Of a stretch of DNA of 64,000 nt, positions 37,784 to 46,612 are shown in pieces. Source of the stretch: Sphingomonadales bacterium 12-68-11. Its GTDB lineage: Bacteria > Pseudomonadota > Alphaproteobacteria > Sphingomonadales > Sphingomonadaceae. The position numbers and the translations under genes were made by a program. The stretch covers positions 181,416-245,415 of the forward strand of contig NCCV01000005.1 of the NCBI GenBank assembly GCA_002279825.1, given 5' to 3'. The notes under the pieces were generated by a model that saw nothing but the letters and a program-made list of their open reading frames with translations, had not been told where the DNA came from and did not search any database. The number at the start of each line of letters is the position of its first letter. Within the stretch, counting starts at the first letter, position 1.

Positions 37784-39031
37784 ATGGAGGGGAAGAGCGC
37801 ACCCCGTGGCAGCCTGCTGCTCGCGTCGGGGCAGCGCTTCGGCACCTCGCCGGGCTTGATCGCGCGCCTGTTCGCCCCCGGCTTTCGCAAGCTGATCGCG
37901 CGCGTCGAGCGGGGCCTCGTGGCCGGCTCGCTCGCCGCGCAACTGCCCGATGGTTCGCACCGCAAACTTGGCGGCCGCGCCCCCGGGTTCGCGGCGGACG
38001 TCGAGCTGCGCGACTGGCGCGCGCTGATCCGCCTCGCCACCGGCGGCTCGATCGGGTGGTATCAAGGCTGGGAAGCGGGTGAATGGACAAGTTCCGACCC
38101 GGTCACGCTGTTCGCGCTGTTTGCCGCCAACGCCGCGAGCCTCGGCGACACCGCGCGCGCGAAAGGCCCGTGGCGGCTCGCGGCGCGCGCCTGGCACCGC
38201 TTCAATCGCAACACCAAAGTGCAGGCCGAGCGCAACATCCACGCGCACTACGACCTTGGTAATGATTTCTACAGCGCCTGGCTCGATCCAACGATGAGCT
38301 ATTCGAGCGGTTACCGGTTCGGTGCGGAGGGGCTGGAGGCGGCGCAGCGGCACAAGTGGGACCGGCTTGCCGAGCGGCTTGGCAGGCCGGCGACCTTGCT
38401 CGAGATCGGCTGCGGGTGGGGCGCGCTCGCCGGACACTTTGCCGGGCGCGGGGCGGACGTCACCGCTATCAGCCTGTCGGACGCGCAACTGGCGTGGGCG
38501 CGGGCGCATCAGCCCTCGGTCCAGTTCCGCAAACAGGATTACCGAGATGTCGCGAGCGATGCGTCGAGCCGGTTCGACGGCATCGTCAGCGTCGAGATGG
38601 TCGAGGCGCTGGGCCGCGAATACTGGCCCGCGTTCATGGACTGCATCGCGCGCAACCTGGCGCCGGGCGGACGCGCGGCGATCCAGTTCATCGCCATGCG
38701 CGACGACCTGTTCGATTCCTATGCCCGCAACACCGACTTCATTCAGGCCTACGTGTTTCCCGGCGGGCTGCTGATCAAGGCGGCCGAGTTTCGCGCGCTG
38801 GCGGAGGCGAGGGGGCTCGCCTGGGAGGACGAGGAGGCGTTTGGGCTCGACTACGCGGAAACGCTCAAGGCCTGGCGCGCGCGATTCGACGCGGCTGAGG
38901 CCGATGACCGCCTGCCGGCGGGCTTCGACCGGCGGTTCTGCGCGCTGTGGCGCTATTACCTAATGTATTGCGAGGGCGGCTTCCGCGGCGGCGCGACGAC
39001 CGTTCGCCAGGTCACCCTGCGCCGAAATTGA
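37784..39031 (+). CDS. cyclopropane-fatty-acyl-phospholipid synthase family methyltransferase
   Basis: 415 residues from the ATG at 37784. Adds a methylene bridge to double bonds of phospholipid acyl chains with S-adenosylmethionine. The N-terminal lipid-binding part (WYQGWEAGEWTSSDPVTLF) is followed by NIHAHYDLGNDFYSAWLDP with the downstream TMSYSSGY, the SAM motif LLEIGCGWGALAGHF, VSVEMVEALGREYWPAFMDC and IQFIAMRDDLFDSY, all in family order. The family also includes methyltransferases acting on other lipid carbons, so the precise product is not certain. Confidence 0.9.
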   Translation: MEGKSAPRGSLLLASGQRFGTSPGLIARLFAPGFRKLIARVERGLVAGSLAAQLPDGSHRKLGGRAPGFAADVELRDWRALIRLATGGSIGWYQGWEAGEWTSSDPVTLFALFAANAASLGDTARAKGPWRLAARAWHRFNRNTKVQAERNIHAHYDLGNDFYSAWLDPTMSYSSGYRFGAEGLEAAQRHKWDRLAERLGRPATLLEIGCGWGALAGHFAGRGADVTAISLSDAQLAWARAHQPSVQFRKQDYRDVASDASSRFDGIVSVEMVEALGREYWPAFMDCIARNLAPGGRAAIQFIAMRDDLFDSYARNTDFIQAYVFPGGLLIKAAEFRALAEARGLAWEDEEAFGLDYAETLKAWRARFDAAEADDRLPAGFDRRFCALWRYYLMYCEGGFRGGATTVRQVTLRRN

Positions 39032-39038
39032 GCCGCGC

Positions 39039-39386
39039 TCAGCCTTCGGACCGCGCTTCGCTCCGGTAGCGGGCGAGGATGTTGTCGAGCACGATCGGGC
39101 TGAGAAGGTTGGCGAACGCGCAGCCGGTCAGGTTGTTCTCCCACCATACCACTTCGGCCTGGAGCGATTCGAGCCCCGGCAGCGTGAGCCAGCACACCGA
39201 ACCCGGATGCATCCGGCTGATCGCGGTCGCCGAAAAGCCTGACAGCGACAGATCGTTCACCACCGTCTGAAACGACCGCGCGCCGGAGGCCCGCAACTGC
39301 GCGGGGATCACGATCTTGGTCCGCGGCGCACAGCGATCTTCCTGCGCGGCGATCTGGTAACGGCGATCGGCGACCGGCAAGCTCAT
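39039..39386 (-). CDS. PilZ-domain protein
   Basis: 115 residues from the ATG at 39386. The PilZ domain consensus is visible: an R-x-x-R-type element in DRCAPRTKIVIPAQLR and NDLSLSGFSATA (D/N-x-S-x-x-G) for binding cyclic di-GMP, and VVWWENNLTGCAFANLLSP in the last strand. It could couple cyclic di-GMP to envelope or polysaccharide functions, and indeed lies at the left edge of the exopolysaccharide locus. Whether it affects that locus is inference. Confidence 0.82.
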   Translation of the reverse strand: MSLPVADRRYQIAAQEDRCAPRTKIVIPAQLRASGARSFQTVVNDLSLSGFSATAISRMHPGSVCWLTLPGLESLQAEVVWWENNLTGCAFANLLSPIVLDNILARYRSEARSEG

Positions 39387-39439
39387 CGCGCCTCTCCTCA
39401 AGACCCGTTCGGTATCCCGGAGACTTCGCGGAGTTGGGT

Positions 39440-40537
39440 TTACCCGGGGCTAACCGGGAAGGTTACCGGGCCCGACACTTCTGCGCAGCCCCGCAGCGGA
39501 AGCCACCAATCCGCATTGTTGAGGTACCAATGCACAGTTTCAACCAAGCCGTCCGCAAAATCGCGGCGGGCCGAGTATCCGAGTTCTGCTTCGGCCTTGG
39601 TGCAGTCGAGGGCATAGTGGCGATCGTGACCAGGCCGGTCGGGAACAAATGTTCTCAGGCTCGCGGAGGGCAACCCATGTGCAGCCGGGGCCTTCGGGAA
39701 GCGCTGCGCCATCTGGGGCGCCGAAGCGAAAGCTTGATCGATCGATGCACAGATCGCGTCGACCACCAGCAGATTGGGAAGCTTCTGGCCACCGCCGATG
39801 TTGTAGGTTTCGCCCGCTCGGCCCAAACAGATTGCAGCATCGATGCCGCGACAGTGGTCTTCTACATGCAACCAGTCGCGCACGTTCAGCCCGTCACCGT
39901 AGATGGGTAGCGGCCTGCCTTCCAGGCCGTTGATCACGAAGAATGGTATCAGCTTTTCCGGGAATTGATGCGGGCCGTAGTTGTTGGAGCAGATGCTGAT
40001 CGTCGCCTGAAGATCATACGTCCGGTGGTATGCCTGCACGAGATGATCGGCGCTGGCCTTCGATGCAGAGTAGGGCGAGCTTGGGCGGTAGGGCGACCGC
40101 TCGCTGAAGGGTGGATCGTGCGGTCGCAGCGATCCGAATACTTCATCTGTCGAGATGTGGTGGAATCGGTGCGGCTGACCGGTGCCATCCGCGATCCACA
40201 CCCGCCGCGCCGCTTCAAGGAGACTGTGGGTTCCCACGACATTCGTGGATACGAACAAGTCCGGGTGCGAGATCGAACGATCGACGTGGCTCTCGGCAGC
40301 AAAATGAACCAAGGTGTCTATTTCGCGCGCCCGCAGAAGCCGTTCGACCAGCGCTGTGTCGCGAATGTCGCCGACGATCAGATCGATCCCGCTCAGATCC
40401 GCCAGATTGCTACGGTTACCCGCGTAGCTGAGCGCGTCGAGGATGGTAACGCGGTCGGCAGGGTAGCTGTGACGCCAGTACCGGGCGAAATTTGAGCCGA
40501 TGAATCCAGCGCCCCCGGTTATCAGCAGTTCCGCCAT
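39440..40537 (-). CDS. rfbB: dTDP-glucose 4,6-dehydratase
   Basis: 365 residues from the ATG at 40537. Converts dTDP-glucose to dTDP-4-keto-6-deoxyglucose, precursor of rhamnose and many deoxysugars. GGAGFIGSNFARYWRHSYP binds NAD, LVHFAAESHVDRSI is typical of RfbB, HHISTDEVFGSL carries the Thr-Asp-Glu triad, and SPYSASKASADHLV the Tyr-x-x-x-Lys. No rmlA, rmlC or rmlD partners are in the window, so these must lie elsewhere or the product is used by another enzyme such as the C-methyltransferase in the same locus. Confidence 0.93.
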   Translation of the reverse strand: MAELLITGGAGFIGSNFARYWRHSYPADRVTILDALSYAGNRSNLADLSGIDLIVGDIRDTALVERLLRAREIDTLVHFAAESHVDRSISHPDLFVSTNVVGTHSLLEAARRVWIADGTGQPHRFHHISTDEVFGSLRPHDPPFSERSPYRPSSPYSASKASADHLVQAYHRTYDLQATISICSNNYGPHQFPEKLIPFFVINGLEGRPLPIYGDGLNVRDWLHVEDHCRGIDAAICLGRAGETYNIGGGQKLPNLLVVDAICASIDQAFASAPQMAQRFPKAPAAHGLPSASLRTFVPDRPGHDRHYALDCTKAEAELGYSARRDFADGLVETVHWYLNNADWWLPLRGCAEVSGPVTFPVSPG

Positions 40538-40641
40538 GCAAGAGCCATACTTGAGCCGCCGAGCGTGAGGCAAGCGAGACGAGACTGTCCACAACGTGCC
40601 GCCGCTTCAGCGGCGACGGCGCCTTCAAGATACGACCTGGG

Positions 40642-41118
40642 CTATGACTGGCCGCCATTCTGCAGACGCTGGACGCAGCCGATCGCCAATTGCGCCTTGG
40701 CGCGGCCTTCCGGAATGCTGGATGCCTTCGTCGCCTGGTCGCGTTCTATCTCGACCGGGGACTTGCCCCGACCCAGCCCCAGGTCGCGGGCTCGCTCAGC
40801 GAAGAAGTCTCGCGCGAGCGCGACAGCTTGCTGCTGATCGGGCTGGAGGCCGCCACGCTGCTCGAGCGCTTCGGCCATATAGTTGATCGCGACATTGCAG
40901 AGCAGCGCTTGTTCATAGGGGCTATCGGCGGCGTCGAGCAGCTGGCTGTTGCCGACCGAAAGCGCTCTCGCAACCCTTTTGTCTTCGGCGCTGAACGGTC
41001 CTGGCGCAGCGGACGCCAAATCGTTCGCCGTGCTTTCCTGCGCGCTCGGTGAGCAGCTCACCATCAGTATAGCCACTGCTAATGCAATGAAAAGACGGGT
41101 CGATGAACGGCCTGACAT
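40642..41118 (-). CDS. putative lipoprotein, unknown function
   Basis: 158 residues from the ATG at 41118. Signal peptide STRLFIALAVAILMVSC with the lipobox VSC at about residue 22. The mature part is helical and hydrophilic (ALLCNVAINYMAEALEQRGG, DFFAERARDLGLGRGKSPVE) and has Cys residues in LLCNV and IGCVQ. No domain recognised. It sits 61 bases from the divergent polymerase/ligase gene at the edge of the exopolysaccharide locus. Confidence 0.65.
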   Translation of the reverse strand: MSGRSSTRLFIALAVAILMVSCSPSAQESTANDLASAAPGPFSAEDKRVARALSVGNSQLLDAADSPYEQALLCNVAINYMAEALEQRGGLQPDQQQAVALARDFFAERARDLGLGRGKSPVEIERDQATKASSIPEGRAKAQLAIGCVQRLQNGGQS

Positions 41119-41179
41119 GGCGCTGCTCTTATGCCATGTCCGACCTTGCTCCAAGTGAATAGTCCGTTAAACGGCTCCG

Positions 41180-42541
41180 ATGGTTCGCACCCCCCAACCA
41201 TCCGTCCGATCTCCGCAAGTAGCGTCATTCTGGTTGCTAGCGGCCAGTCTGGTAGTCCTATGTTTCGCCGGAGGTGCCTCTCGTGCCGACGTACCGGCGC
41301 AAGCCGTCGTCCGCTTCTTCGCTTGGTTCATTTTAAGCGGCATGATCCTCGCCGGCCTTCCTTTCCAGTGGCGGAAGGTGCGACCGGTGGCCCTGCTGCT
41401 GACTGGTGCAATCGTCTTAGTGGCGCTGCAGTTGGTCCCGCTGCCGCCTTTTATCTGGACCGCGCTTCCCGGCAGGGATCTGTTCGTCGAGGCTGCAGCT
41501 GCCATGGGCCAACCGCAGCCTTGGAGGCCGCTGTCGCTCTCGCCCGGTGCGACCTGGAATGCGCTCGGTTCGCTGATCGTGCCCGTGGCCGCACTCGCGC
41601 TGGCCGCGAACCTGGATACCCAACGGCATTGGCGCATTTTGGCATGGCTCATTGTTCTCGTGATGGCGGGGGCGATGCTCGGCATGCTCCAGTTCTCCGG
41701 CGCCCGGTATGACAATCCGTTGACCAATGACATTCGCGGCCTGGTGAGCGGGAGCTTTGCCAACCGCAATCATTTTGCCCTGTTCGTTGCGATTGGCTGC
41801 CTGCTCATACCGGCGTGGGCGTTCCACGAGGACCGCAACGTGCGCTGGAAGGTTCTTGCCGCGACTGGCGTACTGGCCGTGATGGTGCTCCTGCTCCTCG
41901 CGATCGGCTCCCGCATGGGAATGGTAGTGGGCGTCCTCGGCTTGATGCTCGGTGCCGGTGCGGTGCAGGGTTCGATCCGCCGGGCAAGCAGGCAACTGCC
42001 CGCCAAGATGATTGCCTTGCTTGCGCTCAGCGCTGCTGCGCTCGTTGTCCTCGGAGTCGTGCTGAGCATCAGTCTGGACCGCGCAGTGTCGCTGGACCGA
42101 GCATTGAGCCTAGAGGCAAGCGAGGACTTGCGTGCGCGGTTTGTGCCCGTTACGCTCGACTTGGCCGTCCGGTACTTTCCCGCTGGGTCTGGGTTCGGGG
42201 CGTTCGATCCGGTATTCCGGGCAGGCGAACCCGACGATCTTTTGCAGATCACCTATGCCAACCATGCCCACAACGATTGGGCCGAACTCGCGCTCGATGG
42301 CGGCCTTCTGGGCATACTGCTCGGGATCGCAGCGATCGTCTGGTGGCTGCGCGCGAGCTACCGCGCTTGGCGGAACACCGCATCCGGGAACACGTTACCC
42401 CGGCTTGGATCAGCTATGATATTGCTTGTCATGGTTGCCAGCCTAACCGACTATCCCGCCCGCACGCCAATGATCATGGCCTTACTGGCAATCGGAGCGG
42501 TCTGGCTAAACGAAGGAAGTCTTGTCAGGAAGTCCAGCTAA
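41180..42541 (+). CDS. O-antigen ligase/polymerase family (Wzy_C) membrane protein
   Basis: 453 residues with about ten transmembrane helices. The Wzy_C signature is the periplasmic loop ending YANHAHNDWAELALDGG, a conserved H-N-D-W segment of the ligase/polymerase superfamily, with GSFANRNHFALFVAI in an earlier helix. Members join lipid-linked glycan units, either polymerising repeat units or transferring chains to an acceptor. Next to the Wzc kinase it is a good candidate for the exopolysaccharide polymerase, although a second polymerase-like protein is at 48016. Confidence 0.85.
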   Translation: MVRTPQPSVRSPQVASFWLLAASLVVLCFAGGASRADVPAQAVVRFFAWFILSGMILAGLPFQWRKVRPVALLLTGAIVLVALQLVPLPPFIWTALPGRDLFVEAAAAMGQPQPWRPLSLSPGATWNALGSLIVPVAALALAANLDTQRHWRILAWLIVLVMAGAMLGMLQFSGARYDNPLTNDIRGLVSGSFANRNHFALFVAIGCLLIPAWAFHEDRNVRWKVLAATGVLAVMVLLLLAIGSRMGMVVGVLGLMLGAGAVQGSIRRASRQLPAKMIALLALSAAALVVLGVVLSISLDRAVSLDRALSLEASEDLRARFVPVTLDLAVRYFPAGSGFGAFDPVFRAGEPDDLLQITYANHAHNDWAELALDGGLLGILLGIAAIVWWLRASYRAWRNTASGNTLPRLGSAMILLVMVASLTDYPARTPMIMALLAIGAVWLNEGSLVRKSS

Positions 42542-42652
42542 GCCTTATGGGACCGCACTTGGATGGCCAGGGCATTTAGGCGGGCCTGTCGCGCGATCTT
42601 CGGTCGATCCCCTCCCTAGCCAGTTCTCACTTGCAAAAAATCGATAGGACGT

Positions 42653-44872
42653 ATGAACTTGTTCGCATCCGATATCGGCAATCGCTCCGTCGCGATGGAT
42701 CGCCTGCCGCCACCGTCGCAGGTCAGCGTCTCGGACAGCGGATCCTTCCTGCAGCGATACATTCGGATCGCGCAAAAGTGGCGCTGGGTGTTGATCGGCT
42801 CGATCACGGCCGCCATTCTGTTGGGACTGGCGGCGACGTTGTTGATGACGCCGCAGTTCTCGGCCAGCGCGACTATCGAGATTTCGCGCGAATCCGACCA
42901 GGTTACGTCGTTCCAAGGTGTGGAGCGTGATGTCAGCGTGTCTGACCAGGAGTTCTACCAGACGCAGTATGGGCTCTTGCGCGCCCGCTCGCTTGCCGAA
43001 CGCGTCGCGAGTGAGCTCAGGCTCGTCGACGACCCGGCCTTCTTCGAAGCCTTCGACGCCACAGACTCAGACAATCCGGCCTTTGCGTTGTCCGGAAACC
43101 GTTATGTGGCGCAAGGTCGGGAGGTTCGCCAGCGCATTGCCGGTGAAGTTCTGCTCGAGCGAGTTGACATTGTACCGACGCGCCTGTCGCGCCTTGTCGA
43201 TATCACTTTCACAGGTCCGGATCCGCAGCTCTCGGCGCGGATCGCGGACGCTTGGGCGCAGAACTTCATAACGACCAATCTCGAGCGCAAGGTCCAGTCC
43301 ACGTCGTACGGACGGCAGGTGCTTCAGGGTCAGCTGGCCGAGTACAAGAGCCGGCTCGACGAGTCGCAGCGCCAGCTCGTCGCTTACGCATCAAACGAGC
43401 AGATCATCAATCTGCCTACCCAGTCGAACGGCGACGGCACTTCCACCCAAGAGCGCTCGATCGTGGCCGATGACTTGACGGCGCTGAACGACGCGCTGAA
43501 CCGGGCTATCGCCGATCGCATCCAGGCCGAAGCGCGCTATCGGAGCGTCGGCCAGTCCGGCAGTTCCATCGAAGCCCTCGGTAACAACGCCATCAACACG
43601 ATGCGCGAGCGCCGGGCTGCGCTCGCCGCAGAATATGCGCAGCTTATGGTGCGGTTCGAGCCTGGCTATCCTGCAGCGCAGGCGTTGCAATCGCAGATCG
43701 ACCAGTTGGATCGCTCGATTTCCCAGGAAGAAGCCCGGGTCTCGTCATCGGTGCAGGCGGCGTATCGGCAGGCGGTCCAGCGCGAAGAGGCGCTGCGGCA
43801 GCGGGTCAATGCCCTGAAAGTCGACTTTCTCGACCTCCGTCGACGTTCCATTCAGTACGATATCTACCAGCAGGAAGTCGATACGAACGCGGCCCTTTAC
43901 GACGGCCTGCTCCAGCGCTTCAAGGAGATCGGCGTTGCGGCGGGCGTGGGTGTGAACAACGTGTCGATCGTCGATACCGCCGAAGTTCCGGAGCGTCCGT
44001 CGAGCCCGATCCTGCTGCTCAACCTAGTAGTGGCCGCATTGGCCGGTCTGGGTCTTGGCGTCGCCCTCGCATTTGGCCTCGAGCAGCTCGACGAAACGAT
44101 TTCCGATCCATCTGAAGTTCAGCGCAGCCTTGGGCTTCCCTTGCTCGGGTCGGCGCCCAAGGTCGGTGACGGCGAGACGCCTCGCGAAGCACTACTCGAT
44201 CGGAAGTCCGATCTGGTGGAAGCCTACATCGCGATCCAGACGAGTCTTGCGTTCACCACCGAACACGGCGTTCCAAGATCGTTTGCGGTGACTTCGACCC
44301 GGCCAGGTGAAGGCAAGTCCACCACGGCGCTCGCGTTGGCTGCCTCGCTCGGCCGCGCGGGTAAGAGAGTCATCCTCGTCGATGGCGATCTGCGCTCGCC
44401 CTCTGTGCACCACCTCGGCGGCGTCAGTCATGATCGCGGTTTGAGCAATTACCTGACCGGTGAAGACGATATTGGCTCGCTGACTTTCGAAATGCAGGAT
44501 CTCGGCATTACTGCCATGTCGGCGGGACCGATTCCCCCGAATGCCGCCGAGCTTTTGACCGGGGTGCGCCTTTCGCAGCTTATCGAGCGTCTGCTGGAGA
44601 CTTACGATCACGTCGTGGTCGATTCGCCGCCGGTGCTGGGCCTCGCCGACGCCCCGCTGATCGCCAGTCATGTCTCGGGAATTGTCTACGTGGTCGAATC
44701 GCACGGCATCAGGGCCAGTCAGATTAAGGTCGCGCTAAGCCGACTGGCCGCGACCAACGCCCATATCTTCGGTGCGGTGCTCGCGAAGTTCGAGGCGCGC
44801 AAGGCTCACTACGGCTACGGTTACGAGTATGGTTACGGTTACGGCCGCGACAGCCAGACCCAGCCAGCGTAA
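42653..44872 (+). CDS. polysaccharide co-polymerase/tyrosine autokinase (Wzc type)
   Basis: 739 residues. Two transmembrane segments (near residues 45-65 and 460-480) flank a periplasmic coiled-coil domain; the cytosolic C-terminal BY-kinase domain has Walker A (STRPGEGKSTTALALAASLG, near 549-557), Walker A-prime (VILVDGDLR, near 574-582) and Walker B (VVVDSPPVLG, near 654-663). It ends in a tyrosine cluster (YGYGYEYGYGYGR, about residues 720-733, seven Tyr). Controls chain length and export with its phosphorylation cycle, working with the Wza porin at 62323. No partner phosphatase gene was recognised. Confidence 0.93.
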   Translation: MNLFASDIGNRSVAMDRLPPPSQVSVSDSGSFLQRYIRIAQKWRWVLIGSITAAILLGLAATLLMTPQFSASATIEISRESDQVTSFQGVERDVSVSDQEFYQTQYGLLRARSLAERVASELRLVDDPAFFEAFDATDSDNPAFALSGNRYVAQGREVRQRIAGEVLLERVDIVPTRLSRLVDITFTGPDPQLSARIADAWAQNFITTNLERKVQSTSYGRQVLQGQLAEYKSRLDESQRQLVAYASNEQIINLPTQSNGDGTSTQERSIVADDLTALNDALNRAIADRIQAEARYRSVGQSGSSIEALGNNAINTMRERRAALAAEYAQLMVRFEPGYPAAQALQSQIDQLDRSISQEEARVSSSVQAAYRQAVQREEALRQRVNALKVDFLDLRRRSIQYDIYQQEVDTNAALYDGLLQRFKEIGVAAGVGVNNVSIVDTAEVPERPSSPILLLNLVVAALAGLGLGVALAFGLEQLDETISDPSEVQRSLGLPLLGSAPKVGDGETPREALLDRKSDLVEAYIAIQTSLAFTTEHGVPRSFAVTSTRPGEGKSTTALALAASLGRAGKRVILVDGDLRSPSVHHLGGVSHDRGLSNYLTGEDDIGSLTFEMQDLGITAMSAGPIPPNAAELLTGVRLSQLIERLLETYDHVVVDSPPVLGLADAPLIASHVSGIVYVVESHGIRASQIKVALSRLAATNAHIFGAVLAKFEARKAHYGYGYEYGYGYGRDSQTQPA

Positions 44873-44876
44873 GTCT

Positions 44877-46118
44877 GTGCGGGGGAAGAGCGCCCAAGCC
44901 GCACGGCCTTCGCCCCGAGTATGGGCCGTTCGAGTTGCGCTCGCGCTTGCCACCGCGACGCTGGGCTGCGTCGGTGTGGCATCCAGCCTTGCGAACGTCG
45001 TGGTCAAGGTCGAGCCGGCGCGCGCGTACCGCCTGGCGCCTTGGAATCCGGCATTCACCGCCGCGCTGGCGGAGCAACTGTTCACCCAGAACGCTCGGTC
45101 GGATGAGAACTCACGCCCCGCTCGCCTCGCGAAGCAGGCGCTCATGCAGGATCCCACGGCCGTGACGGCCGCGGCGGTGTTGGGCTTCCAAGCGCAGCTC
45201 CGAGGCGACGGTGCGCAAGCAGACCGCTACTTCGCGTACGCTACACGTTTGTCGCGCCGGGAGTTGCGTCCCCAGATATGGGCTATCGAACAGGCGGTCT
45301 CGCAGGGAGACATCGAAGGCGCACTCGACCGGTACGACGTAGCCCTGAGAACGTCGGCAAGCGCACAGGATGTTCTCTTCCCGGTCCTCGTCGCAGCGTT
45401 GAACGAACCGCGAATTCGCCGTTCGGTACTGCGGCGCATGGCGGCTCAACCGACTTGGGCCGAGCCATTCGTCGCATTCGTTGCAGCGAGCGGGATTGCT
45501 CCCGACGCCGCTATCCGCTTTTTCCGAGAGGGCCGAGCTTTCGATCTACCGGTAACCGACGTCATGCGGGCCAGCATCGTCAATACGTTGCTGGAGCAAA
45601 ATCGAACTCTCGAAGCCTGGGGCTACTATGCGTCCTACCGGCCGAACGCGCAGCGCTTCAGGTCGCGCGACCCGAACTTCGTGGGCGCGGCAGAGGGGGC
45701 GACTCCCTTCGACTGGACAGTGCCAGACCAGCCAGGTTTGTCCGCGGGATTGTTGAGGACTGCCGAAGGCGGGCTTCTCGATTTCTCGGTCCCATCGAGC
45801 ATCGGCGGCACGGTCGTGACCCAGCTCCAAGTGCTTACGCCCGGCCGATACCGCCTTGAAGGGCGCAGCTCCGGCTTGGAACAGTCCGGACAAAGCCCGC
45901 CTTTCTGGCTACTGGCCTGCCAGGACGGTCGCGAACTCGGCCGCGTGCCTGTTCCGAATTCGTCGCTGGCCGGCGGCGTTTTCGCGGGGAGATTCACCGT
46001 GCCTCAAGGCTGTCCGGCTCAGATACTGTCTCTGATGGCTCGCCCCACGACCTCTTTGACGGACACGACGGGTCAAATCGTCCGCCTGCAACTCGTTCCG
46101 GCACGGCAGGGAGAATGA
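44877..46118 (+). CDS. membrane-anchored TPR-like protein of the exopolysaccharide locus
   Basis: About 413 residues from a GTG at 44877, four bases after the kinase stop; an ATG at 44829 inside the kinase gene is the alternative. One N-terminal transmembrane segment (VWAVRVALALATATLGCVGV) precedes a periplasmic helical region of paired helices (ALMQDPTAVTAAAVLGFQAQ, then ADRYFAYATRLSRRELRPQI, then IEQAVSQGDIEGALDRYDVA) that look TPR-like. The last 130 residues are beta-rich (LQVLTPGRYRLEGRSSG, FWLLACQDGRELG) and could bind carbohydrate. Probably a secretion-complex accessory; exact role unknown. Confidence 0.7.
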   Translation: MRGKSAQAARPSPRVWAVRVALALATATLGCVGVASSLANVVVKVEPARAYRLAPWNPAFTAALAEQLFTQNARSDENSRPARLAKQALMQDPTAVTAAAVLGFQAQLRGDGAQADRYFAYATRLSRRELRPQIWAIEQAVSQGDIEGALDRYDVALRTSASAQDVLFPVLVAALNEPRIRRSVLRRMAAQPTWAEPFVAFVAASGIAPDAAIRFFREGRAFDLPVTDVMRASIVNTLLEQNRTLEAWGYYASYRPNAQRFRSRDPNFVGAAEGATPFDWTVPDQPGLSAGLLRTAEGGLLDFSVPSSIGGTVVTQLQVLTPGRYRLEGRSSGLEQSGQSPPFWLLACQDGRELGRVPVPNSSLAGGVFAGRFTVPQGCPAQILSLMARPTTSLTDTTGQIVRLQLVPARQGE

Positions 46119-46119
46119 C

Positions 46120-46500
46120 ATGCGGCTCGTAAGTTCGATGTTCGGCATCGGCTCGGGCATTTTTGCGCTAGGTCTGGCCGCCGGGCAGCCCTGCGCAGCC
46201 CAGCCGTTTCCGATCGACCCTCCGGAGCCGCCGGTCACCAGCCAGAACGAGGGGATCCGGGAACTCGGCCAAACCGCCGAGACGGCCGCCGGCAATGTCG
46301 GAGAACGCCAGGGAACGCGCAATGGAACGCGTGCCGATGATCCGCTCGGGCGGATTTCCAACCGCATTCAGAACCGCATCCAGAACCGCATCCGCAACCG
46401 GATTGATCCGAATTACGATCCGAACGCCAACGCTACGGCGCCGTTCGAAACGGCCGAGCAGCGGGCGCGAACCGCAGGCGCCCGGACGGGCTCCCGCTAG
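46120..46500 (+). CDS. small secreted protein with Asn-Arg-Ile repeats
   Basis: 126 residues, following the TPR-like gene by one base. Signal peptide ending PCAAQ near residue 28. The mature region is proline- and threonine-rich, then has four tandem units of N-R-I-x (NRIQNRIQNRIRNRI, encoded by 46360-46404 in 12-base repeats of type aaccgcatccag), then an Ala/Thr/Arg tail (ERARTAGARTGSR type). No domain recognised. The repeat number may vary between strains by slippage. Its place in the kinase operon suggests a role in assembly or surface attachment of the polysaccharide. Confidence 0.65.
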   Translation: MRLVSSMFGIGSGIFALGLAAGQPCAAQPFPIDPPEPPVTSQNEGIRELGQTAETAAGNVGERQGTRNGTRADDPLGRISNRIQNRIQNRIRNRIDPNYDPNANATAPFETAEQRARTAGARTGSR

Positions 46501-46612
46501 CCTGCGTCACGGGGATCGCGTCGGCTCTTGGCGCCGCACGGCCAGCGGTTCCTGTCCGCGCTGCCGACCGCGATACGCCGTGCGAGACCTTCGCCATCAG
46601 TAGCCAGCCAAC

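Noticed and set aside
44829..44876. Upstream ATG start for the TPR-like gene
   Set aside because: It would encode 16 residues from the shifted tyrosine-tail repeat of the kinase gene. The GTG at 44877, four bases after the kinase stop, is more natural, though this is not proven.
46360..46404. Short tandem repeat that could be taken for a CRISPR
   Set aside because: The 12-base units are contiguous with no spacers and are in frame within a coding gene (Asn-Arg-Ile repeats). No cas genes anywhere.
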